In this document: positions 7,025 through 7,833 of the stretch, in pieces
Position numbering within the stretch: position 1 is the stretch's first letter
Layout: every line of letters starts with the position of its first letter
Assembly (NCBI GenBank): GCA_021443235.1
Contig: JABUUJ010000003.1
Span: 112,280 to 120,112 of the forward strand
DNA from: Muribaculaceae bacterium
GTDB taxonomy: Bacteria; Bacteroidota; Bacteroidia; Bacteroidales; Muribaculaceae
Length of the DNA stretch: 7,833 nt
Direction of reading: 5' to 3'
Made by a program: the position numbers and the translations under genes
The notes under the pieces: generated by a model
The model's input: only the letters and a program-made list of their open reading frames with translations
What the model was told of the DNA's origin: nothing
Database searches by the model: none

Positions 7025-7833
7025 ATGGCAAGACTCATCAACAAGTGCCTCGTAACGCTTTTCATCGCTTGCGCAGTAGCCTCGACAGCAATGGCTCTGC
7101 CCAGCAACAAATTTGCTAAAAACTCACGCCTAAAAACCGGTAAATGGGTGAAAATAGCAGTGCCCACCACCGGCATCTATGAAATCACCGAAGACGAGCT
7201 TCGGGAAATGGGCTTCAGCAACCCCGCCAACGTGCAGGTGTATGGCGCTGGTGGCAACCCCATCAGCGAAGTCCTCGACGGCAAGTACCCCGACGACCTG
7301 CAGCCCGTGAGCGTGGGTCGCTACAACGGCAAGCTGTGCTTCTACGGCCTTGGGCCGGTGAAGATGTCGGTCGCCGACCCGCGCACCACGCCACACTTCG
7401 CTCGTGCCATCAACTGCTACTCCAACTATGGCTACTACTTCCTGACCGAGGCCAGCTCGGTGCAGAAGGTTGACGTAATCTCGGCCGCCTCGGTTCGCGG
7501 CGACAACGAGCGCCCCACCAGCCTGGGCTACTACTACCACGAGAAAGAAATGGTATCGCTCAGCCAGAGCGGCAAGGACCTGCTGGGCGAGGACATCGTG
7601 AGCGGCGACGCGACCTTTGACTACAACCTGCCCGGCATTGCCGACACCACACTCAACGTCAACGTGGCAGTAGCGGTGATCGCAACGTCTTACACCTATG
7701 CCTATGCGAAAGTGCTCAACGACACCGTTGCCGACAGCGTGGCATTCTCGGTCGACCAGAGCAAAATCTATCCTGCCGAGAGCGCCAACCGCTTCTACAC
7801 CATCGTGTCGCCAAGTGGACTGGTCGGTTCGTC
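7025..7833 (+). CDS. Second PorU-like protein, N-terminal part (runs off right edge)
   Basis: Open from ATG 7025 for 269 codons to the window edge with no stop, so only the N-terminal domain is visible. It has a signal peptide (1-24) with AMA/LP cleavage, the same junction as the first PorU. Residues 25-112 align without gaps to residues 28-115 of that protein; by hand count about 39 of 88 are identical, including WVKIAV, a GG pair, PDDL, GKL-FY and GPV. YSN-x-GYYF (132-139) is also shared. Further on the two diverge. The C25 catalytic region (expected near residue 640) is outside the window, so it may be an active sortase, a second C25-like exported protein or an inactive relative. No TAnnTTTG box lies in the 39-nt AT-rich gap before it, so it is probably the fourth gene of the operon. 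No Shine-Dalgarno is seen. Confidence 0.87.
   Translation, partial: MARLINKCLVTLFIACAVASTAMALPSNKFAKNSRLKTGKWVKIAVPTTGIYEITEDELREMGFSNPANVQVYGAGGNPISEVLDGKYPDDLQPVSVGRYNGKLCFYGLGPVKMSVADPRTTPHFARAINCYSNYGYYFLTEASSVQKVDVISAASVRGDNERPTSLGYYYHEKEMVSLSQSGKDLLGEDIVSGDATFDYNLPGIADTTLNVNVAVAVIATSYTYAYAKVLNDTVADSVAFSVDQSKIYPAESANRFYTIVSPSGLVGS

Noticed and set aside
7130..7540. 136-codon minus-strand open frame at the right edge
   Set aside because: Antisense to the second PorU-like gene, whose plus frame aligns with the first PorU.

Overview
The window looks like a chromosomal segment of a GC-rich member of the Bacteroidales, plausibly a gut-type lineage such as Muribaculaceae or Prevotellaceae. 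Three things point there: a gingipain-like PorU sortase of the type IX secretion system (T9SS), a Bacteroidales-style Rex repressor, and Bacteroidetes-type promoter boxes (TAnnTTTG) with no clear Shine-Dalgarno sequences. The family-level placement is inference. No tRNA, rRNA, insertion sequence, CRISPR array or clear terminator is visible.

Left arm (1-2055, minus strand): a two-gene unit. An AlgI/DltB-like MBOAT O-acyltransferase is followed after 6 nt by a membrane-anchored SGNH-type protein that runs off the left edge (203 codons visible). This is the usual pairing for O-acylation of a cell-surface or exported glycan.

Centre (2056-2305): a 250-bp AT-rich divergent intergenic region. It has one TAnnTTTG promoter box facing each way. 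The leftward box sits so close to the MBOAT start that the mRNA may be nearly leaderless. A perfect 7-bp inverted repeat sits at the predicted transcription start of the rightward unit.

Right arm (2306-7833, plus strand): four genes with gaps of 6, 9 and 39 nt and no recognisable internal promoter, so probably one operon. They are porU (1140 aa, complete, with both C25 catalytic residues and a C-terminal sorting-type domain), rex (NADH/NAD+-sensing repressor), a small fumarylacetoacetate-hydrolase-fold protein that appears to have lost its metal ligands, and the first 269 codons of a second PorU-like protein. The second protein aligns without gaps to the N-terminus of the first over 88 residues after the signal peptide.

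The two edge genes have no stop codon inside the window, so a stop-to-stop ORF search can miss them; I translated them by hand. The most notable points are the tandem PorU-like paralogues around a redox sensor and the apparently non-catalytic FAH-fold protein between them.
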